A program made the translations under genes and the position numbers. This document shows, piece after piece, positions 17,892-27,418 of a stretch of 64,000 nt of DNA. The first letter of the stretch is position 1. Every line of letters begins with the position of its first letter. The notes under the pieces are model-generated. The model had not been told where the DNA came from. It saw nothing but the letters and a program-made list of their open reading frames with translations, and ran no database searches. This stretch comes from Enterococcus sp. DIV1094. GTDB taxonomy: Bacteria > Bacillota > Bacilli > Lactobacillales > Enterococcaceae. Location of the stretch: contig NZ_CP147250.1 in NCBI RefSeq assembly GCF_017316305.2, positions 2,045,001-2,109,000 on the forward strand, in the 5' to 3' direction.

Positions 17892-19571
17892 TTAGTCTTG
17901 ATCCGGAGTCATCACCATAGGGATGATCATTGGATGTCTTTCTGTGCGGTCGAACAAGAAAGGTTGCAGTGCGCCGACCATCGCTTCTTTTAGTTTGTGT
18001 TCCGAACAATCGGGTGCATTTAGCACATCACGTAATGCGTGGAACAAGATACGTTGCGCTTCATTGATCATATCACCTGATTCTCGCATATAAACGAAGC
18101 CGCGAGAAAGGATATCTGGACCAGCAAGGATCTCTTTTTTCTTGATATCGACTGTCGTCACAGCAAGGACAAGTCCTTCTTCAGAGAGCAAATGACGATC
18201 TCGTAAAACAACGTTACCGATGTCGCCGATTCCACTACCGTCGATATACACATCACCAGCCACGAATTTACCTGCTAAACGAGCAGAATCACTTGTCAAA
18301 GCTAAGACATCACCATTTTCCATGATGAAACAATTCTCCGCTGGGACTCCTGTATCTTGTGCAAGAGAAGCGTGGATCTTCAACATCCGAAACTCACCGT
18401 GGACCGGAACAAAATATTTTGGCTTCATCAAACGAAGCATCAGTTTTTGTTCTTCTTGTCCACCATGACCAGAGGTATGGATATTATTGATTTTTCCATG
18501 GATCACTTCAGCACCAGCTTCAGACAACAAGTTGATCAAGTGGTTCACGCTTGTTGTGTTACCTGGGATCGGAGAACTAGAGAAAATCACTGTATCATCT
18601 GGTTGGATCTGGATTTGACGATGGGTCCCATTCGCAATACGGCTCAAGGCAGCCATTGGCTCTCCTTGAGAACCTGTACATAAAATCATTGTTTCGTTTG
18701 CCGGTAAGCGATTGATCTCATGCGCATCAACAAATGTACCATCTGGTACTTTGATGTAGCCAAGACGTTGTCCGTTGACGATCGCATTTTCCATGCTACG
18801 ACCAAAAACAGCGATTTTTCTGCCAGTTGCTACAGCTGCTTCTGCTGCTTGTTGCAGACGGAAGATATTGGAAGCAAAGCTGGCAAAGATGATACGTCCT
18901 TCGATTTTTTCGAAAATCTTCAAAATTGAAAGGCCGATCGTTTTTTCTGATTTTGTGAACGTTGGGATCTCTGCATTGGTACTATCTGAGAGTAGGCAAA
19001 GCACGCCTTCTTCTCCGATACGAGCCATTTTATGCAGGTTAGCTGGTTCTCCTACAGGTGTGAAATCAAATTTGAAATCTCCAGTGGCAACCACGTTACC
19101 AGAAGGCGTTTTGACAACGACACCCAAAGCATCAGGAATACTATGAGTTGTTCGGAAAAAGCTGACTGATGTTTTTCTGAAACGGATCACGGTATCTTCA
19201 TTGATCTCATTGAGTACAGCATCACGAAGCAGACCATGTTCATCCAGTTTGTTTGTGATCAGTGCTAAAGCTAAAGGCCCAGCATAGATCGGGATATTTG
19301 CTTGTTTCAGTAAGTAAGGAATCCCACCGATATGGTCTTCGTGTCCATGAGTGATCACTAATGCTTTTATTTTGTGTATGTTTTGTACGATATAGTTGTA
19401 ATCAGGAATGACGTAGTCAATGCCAAGAAGTTCATCTTCTGGAAATTTGATTCCAGCATCGATGATGATGATCTCATCTTGGAATTGTACCCCATACGTA
19501 TTTTTCCCGATTTCACCTAATCCACCAATCGCAAAGACGCCTGTCTCATTATTTTTGATGGAAAGTTTCAT
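17892..19571 (-). CDS. rnjA: Ribonuclease J1
   Basis: The 559-residue metallo-beta-lactamase/beta-CASP nuclease degrades and matures RNA by 5'-to-3' exonuclease and endonuclease action. The zinc motif HGHEDH is at residues 75-80. Later landmarks are the GDFKFDFTP block, FASNIFR of the beta-CASP domain and HTSGHGG. Length and the adjacent rpoY gene point to J1 rather than J2. Its ATG lies one base after the rpoY stop, so the pair forms an operon. The C-terminus carries the beta-sheet extension used in dimerisation. Confidence 0.95.
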   Translation of the reverse strand: MKLSIKNNETGVFAIGGLGEIGKNTYGVQFQDEIIIIDAGIKFPEDELLGIDYVIPDYNYIVQNIHKIKALVITHGHEDHIGGIPYLLKQANIPIYAGPLALALITNKLDEHGLLRDAVLNEINEDTVIRFRKTSVSFFRTTHSIPDALGVVVKTPSGNVVATGDFKFDFTPVGEPANLHKMARIGEEGVLCLLSDSTNAEIPTFTKSEKTIGLSILKIFEKIEGRIIFASFASNIFRLQQAAEAAVATGRKIAVFGRSMENAIVNGQRLGYIKVPDGTFVDAHEINRLPANETMILCTGSQGEPMAALSRIANGTHRQIQIQPDDTVIFSSSPIPGNTTSVNHLINLLSEAGAEVIHGKINNIHTSGHGGQEEQKLMLRLMKPKYFVPVHGEFRMLKIHASLAQDTGVPAENCFIMENGDVLALTSDSARLAGKFVAGDVYIDGSGIGDIGNVVLRDRHLLSEEGLVLAVTTVDIKKKEILAGPDILSRGFVYMRESGDMINEAQRILFHALRDVLNAPDCSEHKLKEAMVGALQPFLFDRTERHPMIIPMVMTPDQD

Positions 19572-19572
19572 C

Positions 19573-19785
19573 TTAAAACTCCACTAATGTGAATGCTGGG
19601 TTTTCTTTTTCGTAGTCTAGATGGTTGCCTTCTAGAAGTTGTACGAATTCGATATTGTATGGGGTATTTTCTTCCACTCGTTGACGTGCTTCAACATCGC
19701 TATTTGCCTCGATGTATAGCGACTGTGTTTCTTCACGTTTTGGGTTACGGATTTTTGACTCTTGATAATAAACTTTGTAAATCAT
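19573..19785 (-). CDS. rpoY: RNA polymerase epsilon subunit RpoY
   Basis: The 70-residue protein starting [20 protein letters not shown] is the small Firmicutes-specific epsilon subunit (formerly YkzG/DUF1447), which binds RNA polymerase near the beta' jaw. Its position directly before rnjA is the conserved arrangement. The ATG at 19785 is chosen because AAGGAGAC lies just upstream on the minus strand; longer in-frame extensions lack such a site. Confidence 0.95.
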   Translation of the reverse strand: MIYKVYYQESKIRNPKREETQSLYIEANSDVEARQRVEENTPYNIEFVQLLEGNHLDYEKENPAFTLVEF

Positions 19786-20175
19786 TATATATGTCTCCTT
19801 TATCTGCATCATGCAGTAATTTAGCGTAGTATTTTTGGACAACACAAAACGAGGGGACTAGCCACCTGTATTTTTTATACTTTAAGAAAAATACTTGATT
19901 CTCCTTAAAGAGACAAGCCTCGCATTTGCTTATCCAATTGGAATATTTTTTACTCGGATCCTCTGTATGAAACATACAATAGTTAATTGCTATTCTAGCA
20001 TAAATCAAGAGATAAGTATAGAAAACGGTCACCGTAAAATGAAAAAAGGTAGCAAAGAAAAATATTTTTCAGAAAAGTTTCTTTTAAAAAAATAGAAGTG
20101 TTCTCTAATGGAGGAGAGTGTGCTACTATTGAAAGTAATGGCAAGATAGTTAGAATATTCAAAGGAGATGATAAA
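19786..20175. other. 390-bp divergent intergenic region
   Basis: AT-rich space between rpoY (minus) and the ABC exporter (plus). It must hold the promoters of both but no consensus pair stands out. A small hairpin GTATTTTT/AAAAATAC lies near 19868-19893. A short in-frame stretch at 20039 (18 codons) has no ribosome site and is not called. Confidence 0.4.
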
Positions 20176-21906
20176 GTGAAGTTAATGTGGCATTACACCA
20201 TGCGCTACAAGAAATATTTGGTGTTGAATTTTATATGTGTATTCGGTTTTATTTTGATCGAGTTAGGTTTACCAACTATTTTAGCACGCATGATCGACGT
20301 CGGGATCCTCAATGATGATTTTGACTATGTGAAACAACAAGGGATATTAATGATCGTGATCACGGTGATCGGGATCATTATGAATATATTTTTAGGTTAT
20401 TTTGGTTCTAGGATCACAACGAATATCGTGGCTGACATTCGTGACGATCTATTCAAACATATCCAAACTTACTCACATCAAGAGTATGAAACATTAGGTG
20501 TGTCGTCATTGATCACTCGTACGACCAATGATGCGTACCAGATCATGTTGTTTCTACAAAATATTTTGAGAATCGGTTTTATGGCACCGATGATGTTTGT
20601 TGTTAGTTTGTATATGGTTATGCGTACCAGTCCATCTCTTGGGCTGTATGTTATTGGCGCGTTGCCATTCTTATTGTTGGCTGTTATTGGGATTGCTAAG
20701 TTCTCTGAACCTTTATCAAAAATCCAACAAAAGAATCTAGATAGGATCAATAGTATCTTACGTGAAAATCTATCAGGTTTGCGAGTGATCCGTGCGTTTG
20801 TAAATGAAAAATTCGAAGAAAAAAGATTTGAAAAAGTCAATGAGAATTATGCATCAAGTTCTAAGAGTCTCTTTCGTTTGATGGCGGTTGCGCAACCCGG
20901 CTTTTTCTTCTTATTCAATATCGTGATGATCTTGATCATTTGGAGTGGTACGCTGCAAATCGCAGATGGTCAATTGCAAGTAGGGAATTTGATTGCTTTT
21001 ATTGAATATATTTTCCACGCATTGTTTTCATTTATGTTGTTTGCCAGTGTGTTCATGATGTATCCACGGGCAGCAGTATCTGCTAGTCGTATCCAAGAAG
21101 CTTTAGATTCTTCACCTGCTATTGTTGAAGATGCCACTGGGGTATCAGAAACAAAAACAAAAGGATACATTGAATTTAAAAATGTAACGTTTGCTTATCC
21201 TGGTCATTCGCAAGAACCAGTGATCCGTAATGTGAGTTTCACCGCTTCACCTGGCGAAACCGTAGCATTTATCGGTAGTACCGGTAGTGGTAAATCGACG
21301 TTGATCCAATTGATTCCTCGTTTTTATGATGTTACACATGGGGAGATTTTGATTGATGGTGTCGATGTACGTAAGTATCAGTTGAGTAAGTTGAGACAAA
21401 AAATCGGTTTTATTCCACAAAAAGCATTATTGTTTACGGGCACGATCGCTGAAAATTTGAGATACGGTAAGGAAGATGCAACACAAGAGGAAATGGAGCG
21501 TGCGGCTGATATTGCGCAGGCAACTGATTTTATTTCCAAAAAAGCAGATGGATATGATGAACATCTTTCTGAAGGTGGGGCAAACTTCTCCGGTGGACAA
21601 AAGCAACGGTTAGCGATTGCTCGAGCAATTATCCGCCGTCCAGAAATCTATATTTTTGATGATAGCTTTTCTGCACTTGATTATCAAACAGATGCAAAAC
21701 TTCGCGCAAGGTTGAAAAAAGAAACCACTGACTCAACCGTACTGATCGTGGCGCAACGTGTGGGTACGATCATGCACGCGGATAAAATCATCGTAATGAA
21801 TGAAGGAGAAGTAGTGGGCATGGGAACACATCGTGAGCTATTGGAAAATTGTCCGATTTATTACGATATCGCCGCTTCTCAATTATCGAAGGAGGAATTA
21901 GCATGA
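20176..21906 (+). CDS. Heterodimeric multidrug ABC exporter, first half (degenerate ATP site)
   Basis: A 576-residue half-transporter with six predicted membrane helices followed by an ATPase domain. Walker A is GSTGSGKST (367-375) and the signature is FSGGQ (471-475). Walker B ends Asp495-Asp496 instead of Asp-Glu, so the catalytic glutamate is missing. This is the pattern of the inactive-site partner in LmrC/BmrC/EfrC-type heterodimers. GTG at 20176 is taken as start because AAAGGAG lies at 20161-20167. The stop overlaps the next start as ATGA, so the two subunits are translationally coupled. Confidence 0.9.
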   Translation: MKLMWHYTMRYKKYLVLNFICVFGFILIELGLPTILARMIDVGILNDDFDYVKQQGILMIVITVIGIIMNIFLGYFGSRITTNIVADIRDDLFKHIQTYSHQEYETLGVSSLITRTTNDAYQIMLFLQNILRIGFMAPMMFVVSLYMVMRTSPSLGLYVIGALPFLLLAVIGIAKFSEPLSKIQQKNLDRINSILRENLSGLRVIRAFVNEKFEEKRFEKVNENYASSSKSLFRLMAVAQPGFFFLFNIVMILIIWSGTLQIADGQLQVGNLIAFIEYIFHALFSFMLFASVFMMYPRAAVSASRIQEALDSSPAIVEDATGVSETKTKGYIEFKNVTFAYPGHSQEPVIRNVSFTASPGETVAFIGSTGSGKSTLIQLIPRFYDVTHGEILIDGVDVRKYQLSKLRQKIGFIPQKALLFTGTIAENLRYGKEDATQEEMERAADIAQATDFISKKADGYDEHLSEGGANFSGGQKQRLAIARAIIRRPEIYIFDDSFSALDYQTDAKLRARLKKETTDSTVLIVAQRVGTIMHADKIIVMNEGEVVGMGTHRELLENCPIYYDIAASQLSKEELA

Positions 21907-23663
21907 AAAAAACCTTCGCTTCTTTTAAACGTTTAGCCCGCTATATCCGTCCGTATCGTTTGACGTTTATCTTAGTACTGTTATTTACATTTTTGACGGT
22001 GGCATTCAACGCAGCGCTTCCTTACGTCGTAGGTCTTCCAACGACAGAAATCAGTAAAAACCTAGCAAATAATGAATCCATCAATTTTTCTTATATCATT
22101 AACTGTTTGATTTGGATCGCAGTAGTTGGTACAGGGTACTGTATCTCTCAATTACTTTCGGGTGTATTAATGACAAATGTTGTTCAAAGCGCAATGAAAG
22201 ACTTGCGTAGAGATATTGAAGAAAAAATCAATCGCTTGCCGGTTTCTTATTTTGATAAAAACCAACAAGGAAATATTTTATCTCGTGTAACAAATGACGT
22301 AGATGCAGTCAGCGGTGCTTTACAACAAGCATTTATCGGTGTCGTGAATGCGATCTTAGGAATTACGATGGCAGCGGCGATGATGTTTTATATCCAACCA
22401 ATCATGGCGTTGATCTCAATGATCATGATCCCAGCATCGATTTGGATCTCTAAACGAGTGATCAATGCTTCTCAAAAGTATTTCCAAGAAATGCAAAACT
22501 CTTTAGGAGAATTAAACGGCTATGTTCAAGAAAACATGACTGGTTTTAGCGTGTTAAAAGTATATGGCCGTGAGAAAGAAACGTTTGAAGGCTTTCATAA
22601 AGTCAATCATAAGTTAAAACATTTTGGATTTAGAGCGGCCTTCATTTCTGGATTGATGATGCCTTTAGTGCAGTTGACGGCGTACGCTACTTACATTGGT
22701 ATGGCGATTTTAGGAAGCTTTTACGTTATCTCGGGCGTCATCGTTGTTGGGCAACTACAAGCGTTTATCCAATACATTTGGCAAATCAGCCAACCAATGG
22801 GAAATGTAACGCAATTATCATCTGTGTTACAAAGTGCCTCAGCAGCGACAAAACGGGTCTTTGAGATTTTAGATGAACCTGAGGAAAAAGAAAACAAAGT
22901 CGATGTTCCTTTGCCAGAAACGATTCAAGGAAATGTGTCGTTTGAACATGTCGATTTTGCTTATGATCCGAAGAAACCATTGATCCAAGATCTTAATTTT
23001 GAAGTAGCTGCAGGGCAGATGGTGGCAGTTGTTGGACCGACAGGAGCTGGGAAAACAACATTGATCAACTTATTGATGCGTTTTTATGATGTCACACATG
23101 GCGCGATCAAGATCGATGGAATCGATACGAAAGCGATGAGTCGTAGTGATGTCCGTTCATTATTTGGCATGGTGCTACAAGATGCTTGGTTATATGAAGG
23201 GACGATCGCAGATAATATTCGTTTTGGTAAGCTGGATGCAACGGATTATGAAATCGTTGATGCAGCAAAAACAGCGAACGTCGATCATTTTATCCGGACG
23301 ATGCCTGACGGATATGATATGGAAATCAACTCAGAGGGAGAAAATGTTTCTCTCGGACAAAAACAATTATTGACGATTGCTCGTGCGGTCGTATCAGATC
23401 CGAAGATATTGATTTTAGATGAGGCGACTAGTTCCGTTGATACGAGACTAGAGGCGTTGATCCAAAAAGCCATGGATAAAGTCATGGAAGGACGAACGAG
23501 TTTTGTGATCGCTCACCGTCTATCAACTATTCGTGAGGCTGATTTGATCTTGGTCATGGATCAAGGACAAATCATTGAAAAAGGAACACATGAAAGTTTA
23601 TTAGCAAAAGGCGGTTTCTACGAGAAACTTTATAATAGCCAGTTTGCTGAATCTGCGGAATAA
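21903..23663 (+). CDS. Heterodimeric multidrug ABC exporter, second half (active ATP site)
   Basis: A 586-residue half-transporter with N-terminal membrane domain and C-terminal ATPase. Walker A is GPTGAGKTT (378-386) and Walker B ends Asp506-Glu507, so the catalytic glutamate is present. The signature motif is altered to VSLGQ (482-486). Its defective signature and the partner's defective Walker B would fall in the same composite site, as in LmrCD, BmrCD, EfrAB/EfrCD and TM287/288. ATG at 21903 has AAGGAGGA upstream. The exported compounds are unknown. Confidence 0.9.
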   Translation: MKKTFASFKRLARYIRPYRLTFILVLLFTFLTVAFNAALPYVVGLPTTEISKNLANNESINFSYIINCLIWIAVVGTGYCISQLLSGVLMTNVVQSAMKDLRRDIEEKINRLPVSYFDKNQQGNILSRVTNDVDAVSGALQQAFIGVVNAILGITMAAAMMFYIQPIMALISMIMIPASIWISKRVINASQKYFQEMQNSLGELNGYVQENMTGFSVLKVYGREKETFEGFHKVNHKLKHFGFRAAFISGLMMPLVQLTAYATYIGMAILGSFYVISGVIVVGQLQAFIQYIWQISQPMGNVTQLSSVLQSASAATKRVFEILDEPEEKENKVDVPLPETIQGNVSFEHVDFAYDPKKPLIQDLNFEVAAGQMVAVVGPTGAGKTTLINLLMRFYDVTHGAIKIDGIDTKAMSRSDVRSLFGMVLQDAWLYEGTIADNIRFGKLDATDYEIVDAAKTANVDHFIRTMPDGYDMEINSEGENVSLGQKQLLTIARAVVSDPKILILDEATSSVDTRLEALIQKAMDKVMEGRTSFVIAHRLSTIREADLILVMDQGQIIEKGTHESLLAKGGFYEKLYNSQFAESAE

Positions 23664-23670
23664 CGGAAAG

Positions 23671-23710
23671 AGGTTTCTAGGGGCAGACAGCCTTCTAGAA
23701 CCTTTTTTCT
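23671..23710 (+). terminator. Terminator of the ABC exporter operon
   Basis: Imperfect stem AGGTTTCTAGGGG with CCTTCTAGAACCT followed by a T-run. Confidence 0.8.
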
Positions 23711-23737
23711 TCAATAAAAATGAAAAGAGGGAACGAG

Positions 23738-24226
23738 ATGGCAAGGTTTATAGCAGAAAATGCGACAGTGATCGGTGATGTAGAATTAGGAGAAGATGTC
23801 ACGATTTGGTACCAAGCAGTGGTTCGTGGTGATAGCAATTGGATCAAGATCGGCAATGGAACCAATATTCAAGACGGAACAGTCATCCATGTTGATCATG
23901 ATGCACCAGTCGAAATCGCTGAAAATGTCACAGTTGGTCACCAATGTATGCTCCATGGTTGTAAAATCGAAAAGGGTGCGTTGATCGGTATGGGAGCGAC
24001 CGTGTTGAATCATGCAGTCATCGGTGAAAACAGCTTGATCGGTGCCGGGTCACTTGTGACCGAAGGAAAAATCATCCCGCCGAATGTTTTAGCTTTTGGC
24101 CGACCAGCCAAGGTGATCCGTCCTTTAACAGAAGAAGAAATCCGCAAAAATAAACAGAATATCGCGCATTATATCGAGATGGGACAAAAACATGCGGACG
24201 GATTTTTCAAAGAATGGCAAAACTAG
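23738..24226 (+). CDS. Gamma-class carbonic anhydrase-like hexapeptide protein
   Basis: The 162-residue left-handed beta-helix protein is of the YrdA/PaaY/CamH group. Hexapeptide repeats run through the first 130 residues. The three zinc-ligand histidines expected for a gamma-carbonic anhydrase are present as His51 (VIHVD), His68 (VGHQ) and His73 (LHGC). The family hydrates CO2, though several homologues have low or unproven activity. ATG at 23738 has AGAGGG upstream; an earlier ATG at 23720 would precede that site. It is monocistronic. Confidence 0.85.
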   Translation: MARFIAENATVIGDVELGEDVTIWYQAVVRGDSNWIKIGNGTNIQDGTVIHVDHDAPVEIAENVTVGHQCMLHGCKIEKGALIGMGATVLNHAVIGENSLIGAGSLVTEGKIIPPNVLAFGRPAKVIRPLTEEEIRKNKQNIAHYIEMGQKHADGFFKEWQN

Positions 24227-24253
24227 GTTGATCGCCTGTTTGTATAGCGAAAA

Positions 24254-24290
24254 AAGAAGGACTGTCATGTGAATATGACGGTCCTTCTTT
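24254..24290. terminator. Bidirectional terminator between carbonic anhydrase-like gene and clpP
   Basis: Stem AAAGAAGGACTGTCAT (24254-24269) pairs with ATGACGGTCCTTCTTT (24275-24290); it has A-run and T-run flanks for both convergent genes. Confidence 0.85.
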
Positions 24291-24309
24291 CATTGGTCTT
24301 ATCGGTTGA

Positions 24310-24903
24310 TTAGCTTAATGAAGCACTGTTTTCCATGACTTCATCGATCAAACCGTATGCTTTTGCTTGTTCAGCAGTCATATAGTTATCACGATCTGTG
24401 TCTTTTTCGATCACTTCGATTGGTTGACCAGTACGTTCAGCCAAGATTTTATTCAGGCGTTCGCGCGTTTGTAAGATGTGACGTGCAGCAATCTCGATCT
24501 CTGTTGCTTGACCTTGAGCGCCACCAAGTGGTTGATGGATCATGATTTCAGCGTTTGGTAAAGCAAATCGTTTGCCTTTTGTTCCGGCAGTCAATAAGAA
24601 GCTTCCCATTGAAGCAGCCATCCCCATAACGATTGTTTGAACATCTGCTTTCACAAAATTCATTGTGTCGTAAATCGCCATTCCGGCAGTTACAGAACCA
24701 CCAGGTGAGTTGATGTAGATGTAGATGTCTTTTTCAGAATCTTGCGCATCAAGAAATAGTAATTGCGCGATGATCGAGTTTGCAAGATCATCTGTTACTT
24801 GTCCGCTCAACATGATGATGCGGTCTTTCAATAAACGTGAGTAAATATCATAGGCTCTTTCCCCACGTGAGGATTGTTCAATAACTGTAGGAATTAAATT
24901 CAT
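24310..24903 (-). CDS. clpP: ATP-dependent Clp protease proteolytic subunit
   Basis: The 197-residue serine peptidase forms the 14-mer proteolytic chamber that works with ClpX, ClpC or ClpE. The catalytic triad is Ser98 (MAASMGS), His123 (MIHQPLGG) and Asp172. The N-terminal [25 protein letters not shown] is nearly invariant in Firmicutes. AAGGAGGAA precedes the ATG. Its promoter overlaps a CtsR operator, so induction by heat and protein damage is expected. Confidence 0.98.
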   Translation of the reverse strand: MNLIPTVIEQSSRGERAYDIYSRLLKDRIIMLSGQVTDDLANSIIAQLLFLDAQDSEKDIYIYINSPGGSVTAGMAIYDTMNFVKADVQTIVMGMAASMGSFLLTAGTKGKRFALPNAEIMIHQPLGGAQGQATEIEIAARHILQTRERLNKILAERTGQPIEVIEKDTDRDNYMTAEQAKAYGLIDEVMENSASLS

Positions 24904-24970
24904 AATAAGGTTCCTCCTTGATTTGTTTAGAAATAGTGTAACATAAATTGATTTTGATTACCTACAAAGT

Positions 24971-25000
24971 AGTATACATTTTTGGTCAATAAAGGTCAAA
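24971..25000 (-). promoter_or_regulatory. clpP promoter with CtsR operator
   Basis: On the minus strand TTGACC (24994-24999), 17 bp, TATACT (24971-24976). The direct heptad repeat GGTCAAT-AAA-GGTCAAA (plus strand 24984-25000) matches the CtsR box GGTCAAA-N3-GGTCAAA with one mismatch and covers the -35 and part of the spacer. Confidence 0.88.
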
Positions 25001-25084
25001 TGAAAAAACTTTCCGATAGCTAGTCTCATAAAGTCAGTTTATGTTATGATAAAAAAAGAAATCAATAAGAAGGAGGAACCATAA

Positions 25085-25612
25085 TTGGTAATTGCTATCA
25101 CAGGTTTTATCGGTGTATTAGTAGGAGCGATCTTAGTGTATTTTGGGATGGCGATCCAGATGCGTCATTTAGAGAATAAAGAGCAACGTAGACGCGAATT
25201 GGAACTAAAAGTCAAAGAAATCGAAACGTTGAATCAATTGAATAAAAAAATCAATGAGATCCTCCAAAAGCGCGCAAGCTTATTAGAAGAATATGTCAGC
25301 TTTGATGCTTTTGACGATTGTTATATCACAATCGATGATTTTGCGTATCTGCAATCATTTTCTGCACAAAATAATTTTTATTTACCCAATTATATTTTAG
25401 ACGAATTATTCCAAAATATCGCACATCGCAAAGTGATTCTTTCACCGGATGAAACAATGAAGATCGGTGGTTATGCTTACAAAGGTGGTCGTGTGATTTT
25501 AGAAAACTTTACAGACAACTTGACCGCAATGATCAATGAGAAAAAATCCCAGTTGAAAAATACGACTAGACAACCGATCGGCTTTTTCTCAAAAGATGAT
25601 GTATGGAGCTAA
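25085..25612 (+). CDS. Small membrane-anchored protein of unknown function
   Basis: A 175-residue protein that I do not recognise as a named family. One transmembrane helix spans about residues 3-23, followed by a charged coiled-coil segment (about 28-65, QMRHLENKEQRRRELELKVKEIETLNQLNKK) and a mixed C-terminal domain. It is read from TTG with AAGGAGGAACC just upstream and its own terminator downstream. It diverges from clpP across a 180-bp region with the CtsR site, so shared heat-shock control is possible but not shown. Confidence 0.65.
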   Translation: MVIAITGFIGVLVGAILVYFGMAIQMRHLENKEQRRRELELKVKEIETLNQLNKKINEILQKRASLLEEYVSFDAFDDCYITIDDFAYLQSFSAQNNFYLPNYILDELFQNIAHRKVILSPDETMKIGGYAYKGGRVILENFTDNLTAMINEKKSQLKNTTRQPIGFFSKDDVWS

Positions 25613-25670
25613 GTAAATGCTCAAATATCGCTTGTTCAACTAAATAGCAAGCAGATACTAACGATAATAG

Positions 25671-25711
25671 AAAAAGTTTGGACATTCATAATGAGTCCGA
25701 GCTTTTTCTTT
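25671..25711 (+). terminator. Terminator after the small membrane protein gene
   Basis: Stem AAAAAGTTTGGAC (25671-25683) with GTCCGAGCTTTTT (25695-25707), T-rich end. Confidence 0.85.
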
Positions 25712-25752
25712 TTTGTTCCTGTGGTAAAATAGGGATGATCGGAGTGAGGACT

Positions 25753-26487
25753 ATGGTACAGATTTATGCACATCGAGGAAGTAAGGGAACGCATCCAGAA
25801 AACACCTTACCAGCTTTTTCTGAAGCAGTAAGAGTAGGGGCTGATGGGATCGAGCTTGATGTTCATCTGAGTAAAGACGGACAGTTGATCGTGATCCATG
25901 ATGAAACAGTCGATCGAACCACGAATGGTAAAGGTCTGGTGCGAGAAAAGACCCTTGAAGAATTAAAGAAGTTGAATGCAGGAAGTTGGTTCAGTAAAGA
26001 ATTTCCAGCAGCGAAGATCCCAACCTTGAAAGAAGTACTCTCGTTGCTTCTCCAAAAAAACTACCGAGGCACATTGATGATCGAAATCAAAACAGATAAG
26101 TATGAATATGAAGGAATCGAAGCGCGAGTATCTGAACTAATGACGAAAAACGAATGGCCGTTTCATCATGCGTATTGCAGTTTCAATCTTCGTTCATTAG
26201 AACGCTTATCCGTCATCGAACCTGATGCACAGTTGGACCTTTTGATGAGTGATTCAATGGAGAAATTCGAATTAGCTAAGACATTGCCTTTTATCGAAGG
26301 GCTTCATCCTAAAGCGGCTTGGGCATTTAAACACTCTCAGGAACTACAAGAGTTTCCAAAACGTATTCGCCTTTGGACAGTCAATACGACCGAAGATCTT
26401 GAAAGAGGCTTCAATGAACCTGTTGATGCGCTCATCACAGATTTTCCTGAACGTGCCTGGTATGTGAAACAATTAAAGAAAAAGTAG
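25753..26487 (+). CDS. Glycerophosphodiester phosphodiesterase
   Basis: The 244-residue cytosolic TIM-barrel enzyme hydrolyses glycerophosphodiesters to glycerol-3-phosphate and an alcohol. Diagnostic residues are His7-Arg8 (AHRGS), Glu34 and Asp36 (GIELDVH) and His49 (VIHDETVDRTTNG). No signal peptide is present once ATG at 25753 is used; an upstream TTG at 25678 lies inside the preceding terminator and is rejected. It begins the unit GDPD-miaA-hflX, with miaA 7 bases downstream. Confidence 0.92.
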   Translation: MVQIYAHRGSKGTHPENTLPAFSEAVRVGADGIELDVHLSKDGQLIVIHDETVDRTTNGKGLVREKTLEELKKLNAGSWFSKEFPAAKIPTLKEVLSLLLQKNYRGTLMIEIKTDKYEYEGIEARVSELMTKNEWPFHHAYCSFNLRSLERLSVIEPDAQLDLLMSDSMEKFELAKTLPFIEGLHPKAAWAFKHSQELQEFPKRIRLWTVNTTEDLERGFNEPVDALITDFPERAWYVKQLKKK

Positions 26488-26494
26488 GAGTCAT

Positions 26495-27418
26495 ATGGAA
26501 AAAGTATTAGTGATCGTAGGACCCACAGCAGTTGGTAAAACAGCATTGAGTGTGACACTTGCCCAAAAATTCAATGGCGAGATCATCAGTGGGGATTCCT
26601 TACAAATTTATAAACAACTAGATATCGGTACAGCAAAAATCAAGCCGAGTGAAATGATGGGAATCCCACATCATTTGATTGATGTGATCGAACCGGATCA
26701 ACAGTATTCGGCAGCGGATTTTCAGCGAACAGGTAGAGGACTGATCACTGAGATCACCAACAGGGGCAAGTTGCCGATCATCGTTGGCGGTACAGGTTTA
26801 TATATTCAATCGTTATTGTACGACTTTCAATTAGGAGCAAATGAAGAAACAGACCCAGACGTTCGAGCGAAATATGAACAAATGGCGGAACGACTAGGAA
26901 AAGAAAAGCTATGGGCTTATTTGAACGATCGTGATCCGCTTGCAGCAGAAAAAATCCATTGGAACAATCAACGAAAAGTGATTCGAGCGTTGGAAGTATT
27001 CGAGACAACTGGCTACAGTATCATGGCACCAAAAGAAACACCAGCGTGCTTATATGATTACTATATGATCGGTCTGGATACCGAGCGTGAGTTCCTGTAT
27101 AGCAGGATCAATCAACGAGTGGATCAAATGTTGGTAGAGGGACTGATTGCAGAAGCAAGAAAAGTCTATGAGCTTGGAACAGTTCAAGCAAGCCAAGGAA
27201 TCGGCTACAAAGAATTATTTCCTTATTTTGAAGAAAAGATCACTTTAGATGAAGCAGTCGAACAAATCAAACTGAACTCGCGGCGGTACGCGAAACGTCA
27301 ACTGACTTGGTTTCGTAATCGCTTGACGGCGAATTGGTTTGATCTATTAAAAGAACCGACAGATCTTGCAAACATCGAAAGTGCCATCGAAGGTTGGCTG
27401 AAAGAGGTGAGCGCGTGA
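26495..27418 (+). CDS. miaA: tRNA dimethylallyltransferase MiaA
   Basis: The 307-residue enzyme adds a dimethylallyl group to A37 of tRNAs reading UNN codons. The P-loop GPTAVGKT is at residues 9-16, followed by SGDSLQIYKQLDIGTAK and GGTGLYIQSLL, and the ANQRKVIRALE-type motif appears as NNQRKVIRALEV. It overlaps hflX by four bases (GTGA), the usual miaA-hflX coupling. AGGAG lies before the ATG. Confidence 0.95.
   Translation: MEKVLVIVGPTAVGKTALSVTLAQKFNGEIISGDSLQIYKQLDIGTAKIKPSEMMGIPHHLIDVIEPDQQYSAADFQRTGRGLITEITNRGKLPIIVGGTGLYIQSLLYDFQLGANEETDPDVRAKYEQMAERLGKEKLWAYLNDRDPLAAEKIHWNNQRKVIRALEVFETTGYSIMAPKETPACLYDYYMIGLDTEREFLYSRINQRVDQMLVEGLIAEARKVYELGTVQASQGIGYKELFPYFEEKITLDEAVEQIKLNSRRYAKRQLTWFRNRLTANWFDLLKEPTDLANIESAIEGWLKEVSA

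Noticed and set aside
18357..18929. Plus-strand open frames across the rnjA region
   Set aside because: They are antisense to the highly conserved RNase J1 gene, lack ribosome sites and give low-complexity translations.
19895..20095. Small plus-strand frame upstream of the ABC exporter
   Set aside because: No ribosome site at any start, including the 18-codon ATG frame at 20039; composition is that of AT-rich spacer.
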